Shown: positions 1 to 6,089 of the stretch, in pieces | How positions within the stretch are numbered: position 1 is the stretch's first letter | Layout: the number at the start of each line of letters is the position of its first letter | From: SAR116 cluster bacterium | Lineage (GTDB): Bacteria > Pseudomonadota > Alphaproteobacteria > Puniceispirillales > UBA1172 | Assembly (NCBI GenBank): GCA_002691725.1 | Contig: NZIT01000060.1 | Location: 1-10,661 of the forward strand | DNA: 10,661 nt | Direction of reading: 5' to 3' | Notes under the pieces: model-generated | What the model saw: only the letters and a program-made list of their open reading frames with translations | What the model was told of the DNA's origin: nothing | The model's database searches: none | Made by a program: the position numbers and the translations under genes

Positions 1-2
1 AC

Positions 3-350
3 TGTCCAGCCATAAATAATCTTGCTCAAACTTTGGTTACAAAACTGGATGGTTTTCGCGCCCGTCCTTTTGATGAGGAACTGCGGCGACGGCGAAGTGC
101 TGGCTTGTCCGAGCGGCAAGAAGAATTGCTTCTGGCTTGGGGTTACCCATTTGTTGATGATGAGTTTAGATTTCATTTGACGTTAACTAATAGATGTGAC
201 CAGTTGAATGTTGCTGAAATTGACGACATTCTTAAAAAACATATAGTGCCAGAGATGCTTGCCCCAATGAAAGTCACCGATGTAGGATTTGTTGGTGAAG
301 CTGAAGACGGACGTTTCCATTTGATTAAACGTATTCCTTTTGGCCATTGA
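3..350 (+). CDS. DUF1045 phosphonate-operon protein, 2H phosphoesterase-like (3' part only)
   Basis: The reading frame is open from the window edge, so only the last 115 residues of a protein that is usually about 230 residues are present. A TTG at 33 is inside the gene and is not its start. The visible part matches my recollection of DUF1045 (TIGR03223), a family found almost only in alpha- and betaproteobacterial phn clusters. The key motif is Phe-Arg-Phe-His-Leu-Thr-Leu-Thr, with HLTLT at 174-188. This is the H-x-T signature of 2H phosphoesterases; the partner H-x-T motif would lie in the missing N-terminal half. No signal peptide or membrane segment is visible. The gene runs toward phnN and overlaps its 3' end by 26 bp. 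Its function is not established. Opening the ribosyl 1,2-cyclic phosphate made by C-P lyase (the PhnP step) is my inference. Family assignment is fairly sure. Confidence 0.88.
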   Translation, partial: CPAINNLAQTLVTKLDGFRARPFDEELRRRRSAGLSERQEELLLAWGYPFVDDEFRFHLTLTNRCDQLNVAEIDDILKKHIVPEMLAPMKVTDVGFVGEAEDGRFHLIKRIPFGH

Positions 351-879
351 TGATTGATCCAATCAATCCTTCCAATTCACAAACAGCTTTTTCGATTGTG
401 GTGTTATTACTAATGACATAAGTTTCTTCGGGCGCTGCAATTGTCGCACGTTTAATTCTATCAGCGATCTGAGCTTCATCTTCACGACCTCTAATCCGTA
501 ACCGTTCTTCGAGAATATTTGGATCGACAGCAATGAAGATGGCATGGAGATCAGGGTATTGCTTTTTCATGTCGCTAAGAGCCCCTCGTGAGCCATTAAC
601 AATGACATGCTCGCCAGCGGCAAGAACGTCTAAAATGTCGCGGCGTATTCCATAAAAAAGACCATGAGCTTGCCATGAAAATAAAAAGGCATTTTGCTGA
701 GCTAGATTTTTAAAGACCTCAATTGAGACACTTTCAAAATCTTCACTTTCAGCATGGTGAGGGCGAGTAATAACTCTCCGAGCAGATTGCAGGCTCATAG
801 AAGATCGGCACAAAGCGCGAATAAGGCTGTCTTTTCCAGCACCTGATGCACCTAGAATGATGAAAAGATGACCGCTCAT
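325..879 (-). CDS. phnN: Ribose 1,5-bisphosphate phosphokinase PhnN
   Basis: Cytoplasmic kinase of the guanylate-kinase-like P-loop fold. It phosphorylates ribose 1,5-bisphosphate with ATP to give PRPP, the last step of the C-P lyase pathway. The protein has 184 residues, close to the 185 of E. coli PhnN. The Walker A motif GASGAGKD is at residues 10-17, right after a hydrophobic beta strand (LFIIL), as expected for this family. An Arg-rich lid-like region (EERLRIRGRE) lies near residue 130. The start ATG overlaps the phnL stop as ATGA, so the two are probably translationally coupled. phnN is the last gene of the phnGHIJKLN operon. Its 3' end overlaps the convergent DUF1045 gene by 26 bp. A plain guanylate kinase is the main alternative, but the context and length favour PhnN. 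Confidence 0.95.
   Translation of the reverse strand: MSGHLFIILGASGAGKDSLIRALCRSSMSLQSARRVITRPHHAESEDFESVSIEVFKNLAQQNAFLFSWQAHGLFYGIRRDILDVLAAGEHVIVNGSRGALSDMKKQYPDLHAIFIAVDPNILEERLRIRGREDEAQIADRIKRATIAAPEETYVISNNTTIEKAVCELEGLIGSIINGQKEYV
352..368. repeat. Short inverted repeat just after the DUF1045 stop codon
   Basis: A perfect 7-bp inverted repeat, GATTGAT and ATCAATC with a 3-base CCA loop, starts two bases after the DUF1045 stop codon and lies inside the 3' coding end of phnN. It could end or stabilise the DUF1045 transcript. The stem is AT-rich and no T-run follows on either strand, so it is not a convincing intrinsic terminator. Confidence 0.3.
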
Positions 880-1562
880 GAAACCTGCTTTGCCGTGTGT
901 AATGCCGTAATTTTAATTTCACGGTTACAAACATCATCGCGCGCCGCTTGATCATGAAAAATACCAATAATCGCTGTTTCCTTAGCCTTGGCTTCATGGA
1001 TTAATTCCAGAACAGTCTGGCGATTATCCGGGTCAAGTGAAGCCGTCGGCTCATCCAAAAGCATGGCAGGATAAGAATGACTAAACCCGCGCGCAATATT
1101 TACCCGCTGTTGTTCACCACCAGAAAATGTTAAGGGTGATAAAGACCATAAGGTTTGCGGAATACGCAACCGTGTTAATAATTCTATCGCACGGTCTTCA
1201 GCTGCTTTTGGTGATGCCCCTGATGCTATCATGGGTTCGGCAACCACTCTGATTGCCGGAACTCGGGGAAGCACTCTCAAGAACTGTGAAACATAGCCAA
1301 GCAGGTGACGGCGAATGGAAAGAATATGCCGAGGCTCTGCCCCAACCAATTCTTCCCCATTAATTTTTATACTTCCGTATTCAGCCAGATAATTACCATA
1401 GAGCATCCGCATAAGTGTTGATTTACCAGCACCAGAAGGGCCGGTTAAGGCGATACATTCACCCTTTTCAACCCTAAAATTAACCTCTGATAGAACATCT
1501 ATTCTCGTGCTACCCTGATGGTGTAATGTGAAAGACTTAGATAAATTACTTATTTCGAACAT
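876..1562 (-). CDS. phnL: C-P lyase ABC-type ATPase subunit PhnL
   Basis: ABC ATPase of 228 residues that works with the C-P lyase complex rather than in transport. In E. coli PhnL is needed with PhnG, PhnH and PhnI to make the ribosyl 1-phosphonate triphosphate intermediate, and it docks on PhnK. All ATPase motifs are intact: Walker A GPSGAGKST at residues 41-49, Q-loop Gln93, signature FSGGEQQR at 146-153, Walker B LLDEP at 168-172 and switch His203. The N-terminus (FEISNLSKSFTLHHQG) is typical of PhnL. The ATG at 1562 follows the phnK stop by only 2 bp, with an AGGTG ribosome-binding site inside the end of phnK. The 3' end overlaps phnN as ATGA. Similarity to LolD/MacB-type ATPases is general; position next to phnK and phnN makes PhnL secure. 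Confidence 0.96.
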   Translation of the reverse strand: MFEISNLSKSFTLHHQGSTRIDVLSEVNFRVEKGECIALTGPSGAGKSTLMRMLYGNYLAEYGSIKINGEELVGAEPRHILSIRRHLLGYVSQFLRVLPRVPAIRVVAEPMIASGASPKAAEDRAIELLTRLRIPQTLWSLSPLTFSGGEQQRVNIARGFSHSYPAMLLDEPTASLDPDNRQTVLELIHEAKAKETAIIGIFHDQAARDDVCNREIKITALHTAKQVS

Positions 1563-1564
1563 TA

Positions 1565-2335
1565 TTACACCTGCAAAATTGAACTAACCAAAAGTTGAGT
1601 ATAAGGATGCTGCGGGTCATCAAGCACTTGATCAGCAAGTCCAGCCTCAACCACATTGCCGTTTTTCATCACCACCATGCGATCTGCTAGCATTCTGATC
1701 ACAGCTAGATCATGAGTAACAATAATCACGGATAGCGATAACTCCTGCACCAATGACCTCAGTAAATCCAGCAGGCGAGCCTGTACGGAAACATCCAATC
1801 CCCCTGTTGGCTCATCCATGAAAATTAATCTTGGTTCCGTAACCAAATTGCGGGCAATTTGAAGCCTTTGCTGCATCCCTCCAGAAAAGGTTGAAGGCCG
1901 ATGATCAATGCGGGATGTGTCAAGTTCAACACGCGACATCCAGTCTTCGGCTTTGGTGCGAATATTTCCATAATGGCGGTTACCTATATTCATAAGGCGT
2001 TCACCAACATTACCCCCTGCGCTGACTGACATCCTTAGACCGTCACGCGGGTTCTGATGGACATAAGCCCATTCTGTGCGTGCCAAATAGCGCTGCTCGG
2101 CTTCTGATAGTTTGAGAATATCAACTTCACCTCGGCTTGGGCTTCTAAAAATAACTTCACCTTGATCGGGCATGATTTGCGCCGACAGACAATTAAGCAA
2201 GGTTGATTTGCCTGATCCGGATTCGCCAACAATACCCATTACCTCACCAGAATAAAGCGAGAGGTTTATATTGCTGCATCCAAGGATATGACCATATGAT
2301 TTGCTGATCCCCGTCGCTTCAAATATGGGTTGCAT
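1565..2335 (-). CDS. phnK: C-P lyase ABC-type ATPase subunit PhnK
   Basis: ABC ATPase of 256 residues (252 in E. coli) that binds the PhnJ face of the core complex and is required for phosphonate breakdown in vivo. Walker A GESGSGKST is at residues 37-45, Q-loop Gln94, signature SGGMQQR at 151-157, Walker B with Asp174-Glu175, and His208. The C-terminal HPYTQLL stretch resembles oligopeptide-transporter ATPases, PhnK's known relatives. The reading frame stays open up to 2446, but the true start is one of two adjacent ATGs at 2338 and 2335. The strong AGGAGGG at 2341-2347 sits at normal spacing only from 2335, so I choose that one. The start lies inside the end of phnJ (17-bp overlap). The longer form would add 36 residues without resemblance to PhnK. 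Confidence 0.96.
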   Translation of the reverse strand: MQPIFEATGISKSYGHILGCSNINLSLYSGEVMGIVGESGSGKSTLLNCLSAQIMPDQGEVIFRSPSRGEVDILKLSEAEQRYLARTEWAYVHQNPRDGLRMSVSAGGNVGERLMNIGNRHYGNIRTKAEDWMSRVELDTSRIDHRPSTFSGGMQQRLQIARNLVTEPRLIFMDEPTGGLDVSVQARLLDLLRSLVQELSLSVIIVTHDLAVIRMLADRMVVMKNGNVVEAGLADQVLDDPQHPYTQLLVSSILQV

Positions 2336-3206
2336 CATATCCCTCCTGATCAAGACGATTACGTTTGCCGCGATGACCATCAGCCTGCCGCGCTTCGCAA
2401 TAATGAGTATCAGAACAAACAAACATCCTGTTGCCTTCATCATCAATGATCACTTCGTCAAGATAACTATTATTGGCACTACATAATTCGCATTCCGCAT
2501 TAGCTTTCAATCGCGTGAAGGGATGATCTTCAAAATCTAATGATATAACTTCGCAATATGGCGGTATGGCATAAAGTCTTTGCTCACGGCCTGCGCCAAA
2601 TAACTGTAAGGCTGGACACATAGACATTTTAGGATTGTCAAATTTCGGGATTGGCGACGGGTCCATTACATAACGCCCTTCAACTTTCACGGGATAGGCA
2701 TATGATGTTGCGATATGTCCATGATGAGCGATATCTTCATATAGTTTTACATGCATCAATCCATACTCGGTCAAGGCATGCATTTTCCGTGTTTCGCTTT
2801 CCCGTGGTTCCAGGAACCGTAAGGGTTCAGGAATAGGAACTTGATAAACAAGGATCTGATTCTCATCCAGATCATGTTCAGGGATACGGTGGCGGGTTTG
2901 AATAAGGCTCGCCTTTTCAGTATGTGTTGTGGTTTCAACTTTGGCCGTTTTTTCAAAAAACTGTCGAATGGATACGGCATTGGTCGTGTCATCAGCACCT
3001 TGGTCTATCACCTTGATTTTATCTTCCGGAACCAGACAAGCCGAAGTGACTTGAACGCCCCCTGTGCCCCATCCATAGGGCATTGGCATTTCGCGTGATG
3101 CAAAAGGAACCTGGTAGCCTGGAATTGCAATAGATTTTAGCAAACCTCGACGGATCATTCGTTTTGTTTGTTCATCGAGATATGCAAAATTATAATCATT
3201 GGACAT
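2319..3206 (-). CDS. phnJ: Alpha-D-ribose 1-methylphosphonate 5-phosphate C-P lyase PhnJ
   Basis: The catalytic radical-SAM subunit of C-P lyase. It cleaves the C-P bond of ribosyl 1-alkylphosphonate 5-phosphate, releasing the alkane (methane from methylphosphonate) and the 1,2-cyclic phosphate. The protein has 295 residues and is highly conserved against the E. coli sequence as I remember it, including runs such as YNFAYLDEQTKRMIRR and MPMPYGWGTGG. The four conserved cysteines are present at 239, 242, 264 and 270 (C-x2-C-x21-C-x5-C), the same spacing as E. coli C241/244/266/272. Gly30 in AIPGYQVPF matches the glycyl-radical Gly32. The enzyme therefore looks fully active. The start ATG overlaps the phnI stop as TAATG. 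The C-terminal tail is Lys/Arg-rich and may vary between species. Confidence 0.99.
   Translation of the reverse strand: MSNDYNFAYLDEQTKRMIRRGLLKSIAIPGYQVPFASREMPMPYGWGTGGVQVTSACLVPEDKIKVIDQGADDTTNAVSIRQFFEKTAKVETTTHTEKASLIQTRHRIPEHDLDENQILVYQVPIPEPLRFLEPRESETRKMHALTEYGLMHVKLYEDIAHHGHIATSYAYPVKVEGRYVMDPSPIPKFDNPKMSMCPALQLFGAGREQRLYAIPPYCEVISLDFEDHPFTRLKANAECELCSANNSYLDEVIIDDEGNRMFVCSDTHYCEARQADGHRGKRNRLDQEGYDATHI
2341..2347 (-). promoter_or_regulatory. Strong Shine-Dalgarno site for phnK
   Basis: AGGAGGG on the minus strand, inside the phnJ coding end, is the best ribosome-binding site in the lyase operon. It decides the phnK start at 2335 over the upstream in-frame codons and should let phnK be translated efficiently on its own despite the overlap with phnJ. 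Confidence 0.75.
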
Positions 3207-4288
3207 TATTCTGATGCCTTTTCTAATTCAGCAGCATCATGCCGCAACTTTCTGACTAGCTCTAATTCAGATTGAAAATCGACATAATGAGGTAGCTTGA
3301 TATGTTCAACAAACCCTGTGGCTTGGATGTTGTCACAATGATAGAGAACAAACTCTTCATCTTGTGCTGCTGCCCCCAGATTATCTTCGCCTAGTTCCTT
3401 CCAGCGTAAGGCTCGGTCAACAAGTGCCATGGCGATAGATTTTCTCTCTTGCTGGCCAAAAACCAACCCATAACCACGGGTAAATTGCGCGGGTTCTGTT
3501 TTACTGCCCTGAAATTGGTTTACGGTTTCACATTCGGATATTTCAATCCTGCCGATAACAATGGAAAAGCCTAATTCAGGTATAGTCATCTCGACCTCGA
3601 CGAAACCTATTCTTAACTCACCGACAAACGCATGGTTTCTTGCATAACCGCGCTGCGTTGAATATCCAAGCCCAAGTAAAAACCCTTCATCACCGCGCGT
3701 GAGGGCTTGCAGTCTTACCGCCCGATCTGCAGGTAAAGTTAAAGGCTCACGCGTTAAATCATGAGGCCTCTCACTGGTTGCTTTTTCCTGCTGGATCAAG
3801 CCATCATTATTTAGTAACTCTAGAATATGCGGCATAGAGGATGGCTCAGGAGATTGATTGACAGCCTCCATCACTTCACCATCAGCCAGTAATTTGAAAT
3901 TGAGCAAGCGGTGGGTGTAGTCAAATGTTGGGCCAAGGATTTGACCACCTGGAATATCCTTAAAGGTAGCCGAGATCCTTCTCTTACATTGCATGCTATC
4001 CGTATCAATTGGTAATGATGTTCCAAATCGAGGCAATGTTGTCCGATAAGCCCTAATCAAAAATATAGCTTCTATTAGGTCGCCTTGTGACTGTTTTATG
4101 GCTAATGCCGCTAGTTCAGGGTCATATAAAGAGCCTTCGGCCATCACACGGCTCACGGCGAGGGACATTTGGCCTTTGATCTGGTCAATGGACAGGGCTT
4201 TTATCTTAACGGGGCCACGACGTTCTTCATCAAGCCAGCGATGCGCATTAGCAATAGCTTTTTCGCCACCTTTAACAGCAACATACAT
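3206..4288 (-). CDS. phnI: C-P lyase core subunit PhnI (nucleosidase/ribosyl transfer)
   Basis: Core subunit of the PhnG2H2I2J2 complex. PhnI has purine nucleosidase activity and, with PhnG, PhnH and PhnL, displaces adenine of ATP by phosphonate. The protein has 360 residues (354 in E. coli). Recognisable family stretches are MYVAVKGGEKAI at the N-terminus, RAYRTTLPR at 79-87, FDYTHRLL at 122-129 and HIKLPHYVDFQ near the C-terminus. His329 and His334 in that last stretch appear to match the E. coli pair H328/H333 that I recall binding zinc at the PhnI-PhnJ interface. A GTG in frame at 4294 would add two residues. I prefer the ATG at 4288, because homologues begin MYVAV, it forms a TAATG overlap with phnH, and GGAG lies 8 bases upstream. 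Confidence 0.98.
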   Translation of the reverse strand: MYVAVKGGEKAIANAHRWLDEERRGPVKIKALSIDQIKGQMSLAVSRVMAEGSLYDPELAALAIKQSQGDLIEAIFLIRAYRTTLPRFGTSLPIDTDSMQCKRRISATFKDIPGGQILGPTFDYTHRLLNFKLLADGEVMEAVNQSPEPSSMPHILELLNNDGLIQQEKATSERPHDLTREPLTLPADRAVRLQALTRGDEGFLLGLGYSTQRGYARNHAFVGELRIGFVEVEMTIPELGFSIVIGRIEISECETVNQFQGSKTEPAQFTRGYGLVFGQQERKSIAMALVDRALRWKELGEDNLGAAAQDEEFVLYHCDNIQATGFVEHIKLPHYVDFQSELELVRKLRHDAAELEKASE

Positions 4289-4854
4289 TAGCACATCTCC
4301 ATCTTTGTTGTTCGGGGAAGCCCCATGAGTTTATCATCACAAGTCAGCATAAAATCTACACCAAGGGGAAACATGGCTTGTCCATTCCGAAAAGGCGAAA
4401 TCTCAGTAATTGAAACCATGACTTTATCTTTTATCCCCGGGCCCGAAAGTTGACATTGCCCGTGATCTAATTTTGGATACCCAACAATGACGGTAGCTGA
4501 TTGATCGGGGTATTCGTTACTCCCCTGCTTAAGAGCATTGATTGCACCAATACCATCATGATCACATATGATAAAATCTGCTAGTTCAGGGGAGGTAAAA
4601 TTTGTGCCAGTATGAAAACTTAGCCATGTTTTGACGGCTTCATTATCATAATGAGCTTTTAAGCTGATCTTTGTTGTATGATCAAATAAGGTTAGAGCGA
4701 TATTGGCTTGAGCTCTTGATAAAGGTTCAGGCGGAGTAAGTCCGGAAAGTGAAACAATACGACCCGGACGAGCCATTGCATCCATAATTTGGCGGAATGC
4801 TCGAGCTGCATCTTGAGATGGATTAGTGAAACCACCGCTAAGATCATTAGCCAT
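4288..4854 (-). CDS. phnH: C-P lyase core subunit PhnH
   Basis: Core subunit of the C-P lyase complex, with a fold related to PLP-dependent transferases but without cofactor. It is required with PhnG, PhnI and PhnL for forming the ribosyl-phosphonate triphosphate. The protein has 188 residues (194 in E. coli). The N-terminal motif FRQIMDAMARPG at residues 20-31 is the family hallmark, and the C-terminal part carries the FPLGVDFMLTCDDKLMGLPRTT segment region typical of PhnH. An in-frame TTG at 4857 exists, but the ATG at 4854 is better: it overlaps the phnG stop as TGATG and has AGGAG 7 bases upstream. The gene is in the middle of phnGHIJKLN and its stop overlaps the phnI start. Confidence 0.97.
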   Translation of the reverse strand: MANDLSGGFTNPSQDAARAFRQIMDAMARPGRIVSLSGLTPPEPLSRAQANIALTLFDHTTKISLKAHYDNEAVKTWLSFHTGTNFTSPELADFIICDHDGIGAINALKQGSNEYPDQSATVIVGYPKLDHGQCQLSGPGIKDKVMVSITEISPFRNGQAMFPLGVDFMLTCDDKLMGLPRTTKMEMC

Positions 4855-5288
4855 CAATCCTCTCCTCTAACCAAGGTGAAGAAATCCACTTTCGTTGCGG
4901 CTGCTTTGGCGGCAAGGCTATATTGCTTTTCCTGAACCAACTTTTCCAAAGGTTTAAGAACAGATTTTAAGATTAGTTCAAATTTATCTGTCTGCAAAAG
5001 AGCATCCAGTTTAGCAATAGTTTCTGCTGTTTCTTTTGAGCGCCCTTGATGATATCCGTGACCTATATATCCCTCAGCGATTTTAATGCTGCATCGCGTT
5101 ACTGACATTTCACCCAAGTGAAAAGGGGCTCCAGTGCCCCCTTGTCGTCCCTGAACCATAACAGCACCAATTTCTGCTGCTCTGATAATCTCACTATCAC
5201 ATGTAATTCCTGCTTTATCCCATAAAGTCTTAACATCTTCGGATGATGACTGAGCGAGTAACGATAACCACATTTTCCGATCCATCAT
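4854..5288 (-). CDS. phnG: C-P lyase core subunit PhnG
   Basis: Smallest core subunit of the PhnGHIJ complex, needed for loading phosphonate on ribose. It has 144 residues, close to E. coli PhnG at about 150. Family features are RAAEIG near residue 36, GGTG at 50-53, a GYHQGR segment at 78-83 and the C-terminal ATKVDFFTLVRGE at 131-143. It is the first gene of the catabolic operon, divergent from phnF. The frame stays open to a TTG at 5312, but that codon has no ribosome-binding site. Two adjacent ATGs at 5288 and 5285 follow a weak AGGTT, and the resulting N-terminus (DRKMWLSLLAQ) fits the family. I use 5288; 5285 has better spacing and would be one residue shorter. Confidence 0.95.
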   Translation of the reverse strand: MMDRKMWLSLLAQSSSEDVKTLWDKAGITCDSEIIRAAEIGAVMVQGRQGGTGAPFHLGEMSVTRCSIKIAEGYIGHGYHQGRSKETAETIAKLDALLQTDKFELILKSVLKPLEKLVQEKQYSLAAKAAATKVDFFTLVRGED

Positions 5289-5305
5289 ATAACCTATTTT
5301 TTTAA

Positions 5306-5320
5306 TAGACAACTAGACAA
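5306..5320. promoter_or_regulatory. TAGACAA direct repeat, candidate PhnF operator
   Basis: TAGACAA occurs twice with an 8-bp period (5306-5312 and 5314-5320; TTGTCTA on the other strand). It covers the predicted -35 of phnF and the predicted start point of the phnG transcript. The GTCTA core resembles half of the mycobacterial PhnF site as I remember it (TGGTATAGACCA). A GntR-family operator would normally be an inverted repeat, which this is not, so the call is tentative. Confidence 0.35.
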
Positions 5321-5334
5321 ATATAAGGTTTAAT
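5306..5334 (+). promoter_or_regulatory. Candidate sigma70 promoter of phnF
   Basis: TAGACA (5306-5311) and TTTAAT (5329-5334) are 17 bases apart, each matching the consensus at 5 of 6 positions. The transcript would have a leader of about 44 bases before the phnF ATG. The promoter overlaps the divergent phnG promoter, so one bound repressor could shut both. Confidence 0.5.
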
Positions 5335-5348
5335 TTAATAGAACACAA
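5320..5348 (-). promoter_or_regulatory. Candidate promoter of the phnGHIJKLN operon
   Basis: On the minus strand TTGTGT (5343-5348) and TATATT (5320-5325) are 17 bases apart, giving a good -10 and a poor -35 (3 of 6). A weak -35 is what an activated promoter would show. Transcription would start near 5313, inside the TAGACAA repeat. This is inferred from motif match only. Confidence 0.4.
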
Positions 5349-5384
5349 CGTAAATTTGATTACAGTTTTGTGAAAGTGCGATAG

Positions 5385-6089
5385 ATGTTATGGCGTGATA
5401 TTTATGGGATTTTATATAAAGAGCTATGTGACGGTGTTTTTGTTCAGGGCAAAAAATTGCCAACAGAGGCGGAACTATCAAAGCGTTTTGCGGTAAATCG
5501 TCATACTGTTAGGCGAGCTCTAAGTGAGCTGCAAGCTGATGGTTTTATCCATACAAAAAGAGGTAGTGGCACGATAGTGCTATCACCACCATTGACTTAT
5601 AGCGTCAATCGCAAAACCAGATTTTCTACACATTTAGAGGGGTCTTCACAAGAATCTGAAATACGCATTTTACATATCTCAACAAGAATAGCGATTAATC
5701 CAGAAGCTGATATATTACAGCTTAAGAACGGTAGCTATATACACCATGTTGAAGGCCTTAGATTAAGAGATCAAAGGCCTTTAATTTATTTCTCCAGTCT
5801 ATTTCCTGTGAGCATGGCGCAAAACTTACCCGAACATCTCAACACCGGGATGACCATTTCAAAGGCATTAGCAGCTTGCGGGGTTGACGATTATGTAAGG
5901 CACAGGACGCGAATTACAGCGCGTCTGGCAACAGAGGTTATAGCAAGCCATCTTGAAATAAATACAGGAGACCCTGTGCTTTCGGTGAAAAGTCTGAATA
6001 CCTTACCCGATCATACACCAATGGAGTCTGGTCATAGCCTTATGGCCGGTGATAGAATTGCATTGATGGTGGAAAATGATCAGAACTAG
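5385..6089 (+). CDS. phnF: GntR/HutC-family transcriptional regulator PhnF
   Basis: A 234-residue repressor-type regulator with an N-terminal winged helix-turn-helix (about residues 5-66, including LPTEAELSKRFAVNRHTVRRA and KRGSGTIV regions) and a C-terminal UTRA effector domain (about 90-230). The linker KTRFSTHL at 78-85 resembles the PhnF subgroup of HutC proteins. In phn clusters PhnF is the local regulator, probably repressing phn genes until a phosphonate-related ligand or phosphate limitation relieves it. The effector cannot be read from the sequence. The gene is the only complete plus-strand gene, divergent from phnG across 96 bp. It converges on the acyltransferase gene, and the two stop codons share the CTAG at 6086-6089. 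The ribosome-binding site is weak, consistent with low regulator output. Confidence 0.93.
   Translation: MLWRDIYGILYKELCDGVFVQGKKLPTEAELSKRFAVNRHTVRRALSELQADGFIHTKRGSGTIVLSPPLTYSVNRKTRFSTHLEGSSQESEIRILHISTRIAINPEADILQLKNGSYIHHVEGLRLRDQRPLIYFSSLFPVSMAQNLPEHLNTGMTISKALAACGVDDYVRHRTRITARLATEVIASHLEINTGDPVLSVKSLNTLPDHTPMESGHSLMAGDRIALMVENDQN

Noticed and set aside
749..997. 82-codon minus-strand open frame across the phnL/phnN junction
   Set aside because: It is out of frame with both genes, which are strongly supported, and its basic, low-complexity translation resembles no protein I know.
2336..2446. In-frame 36-37 residue extension of phnK upstream of 2335
   Set aside because: It lies wholly within phnJ, has no ribosome-binding site, and does not resemble PhnK N-termini. 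The AGGAGGG at 2341-2347 sets the start at 2335 (or 2338).
5348..5365. Possible Pho box on the minus strand (CTGTAAT, 4 bases, TTTACGT)
   Set aside because: The first half matches CTGTCAT at 6 of 7 positions, but the second half at only 3 of 7. The element is 22 bases from the predicted phnG -10, about one helical turn too far. PhoB control is plausible for phn genes, but this site is too weak to annotate.
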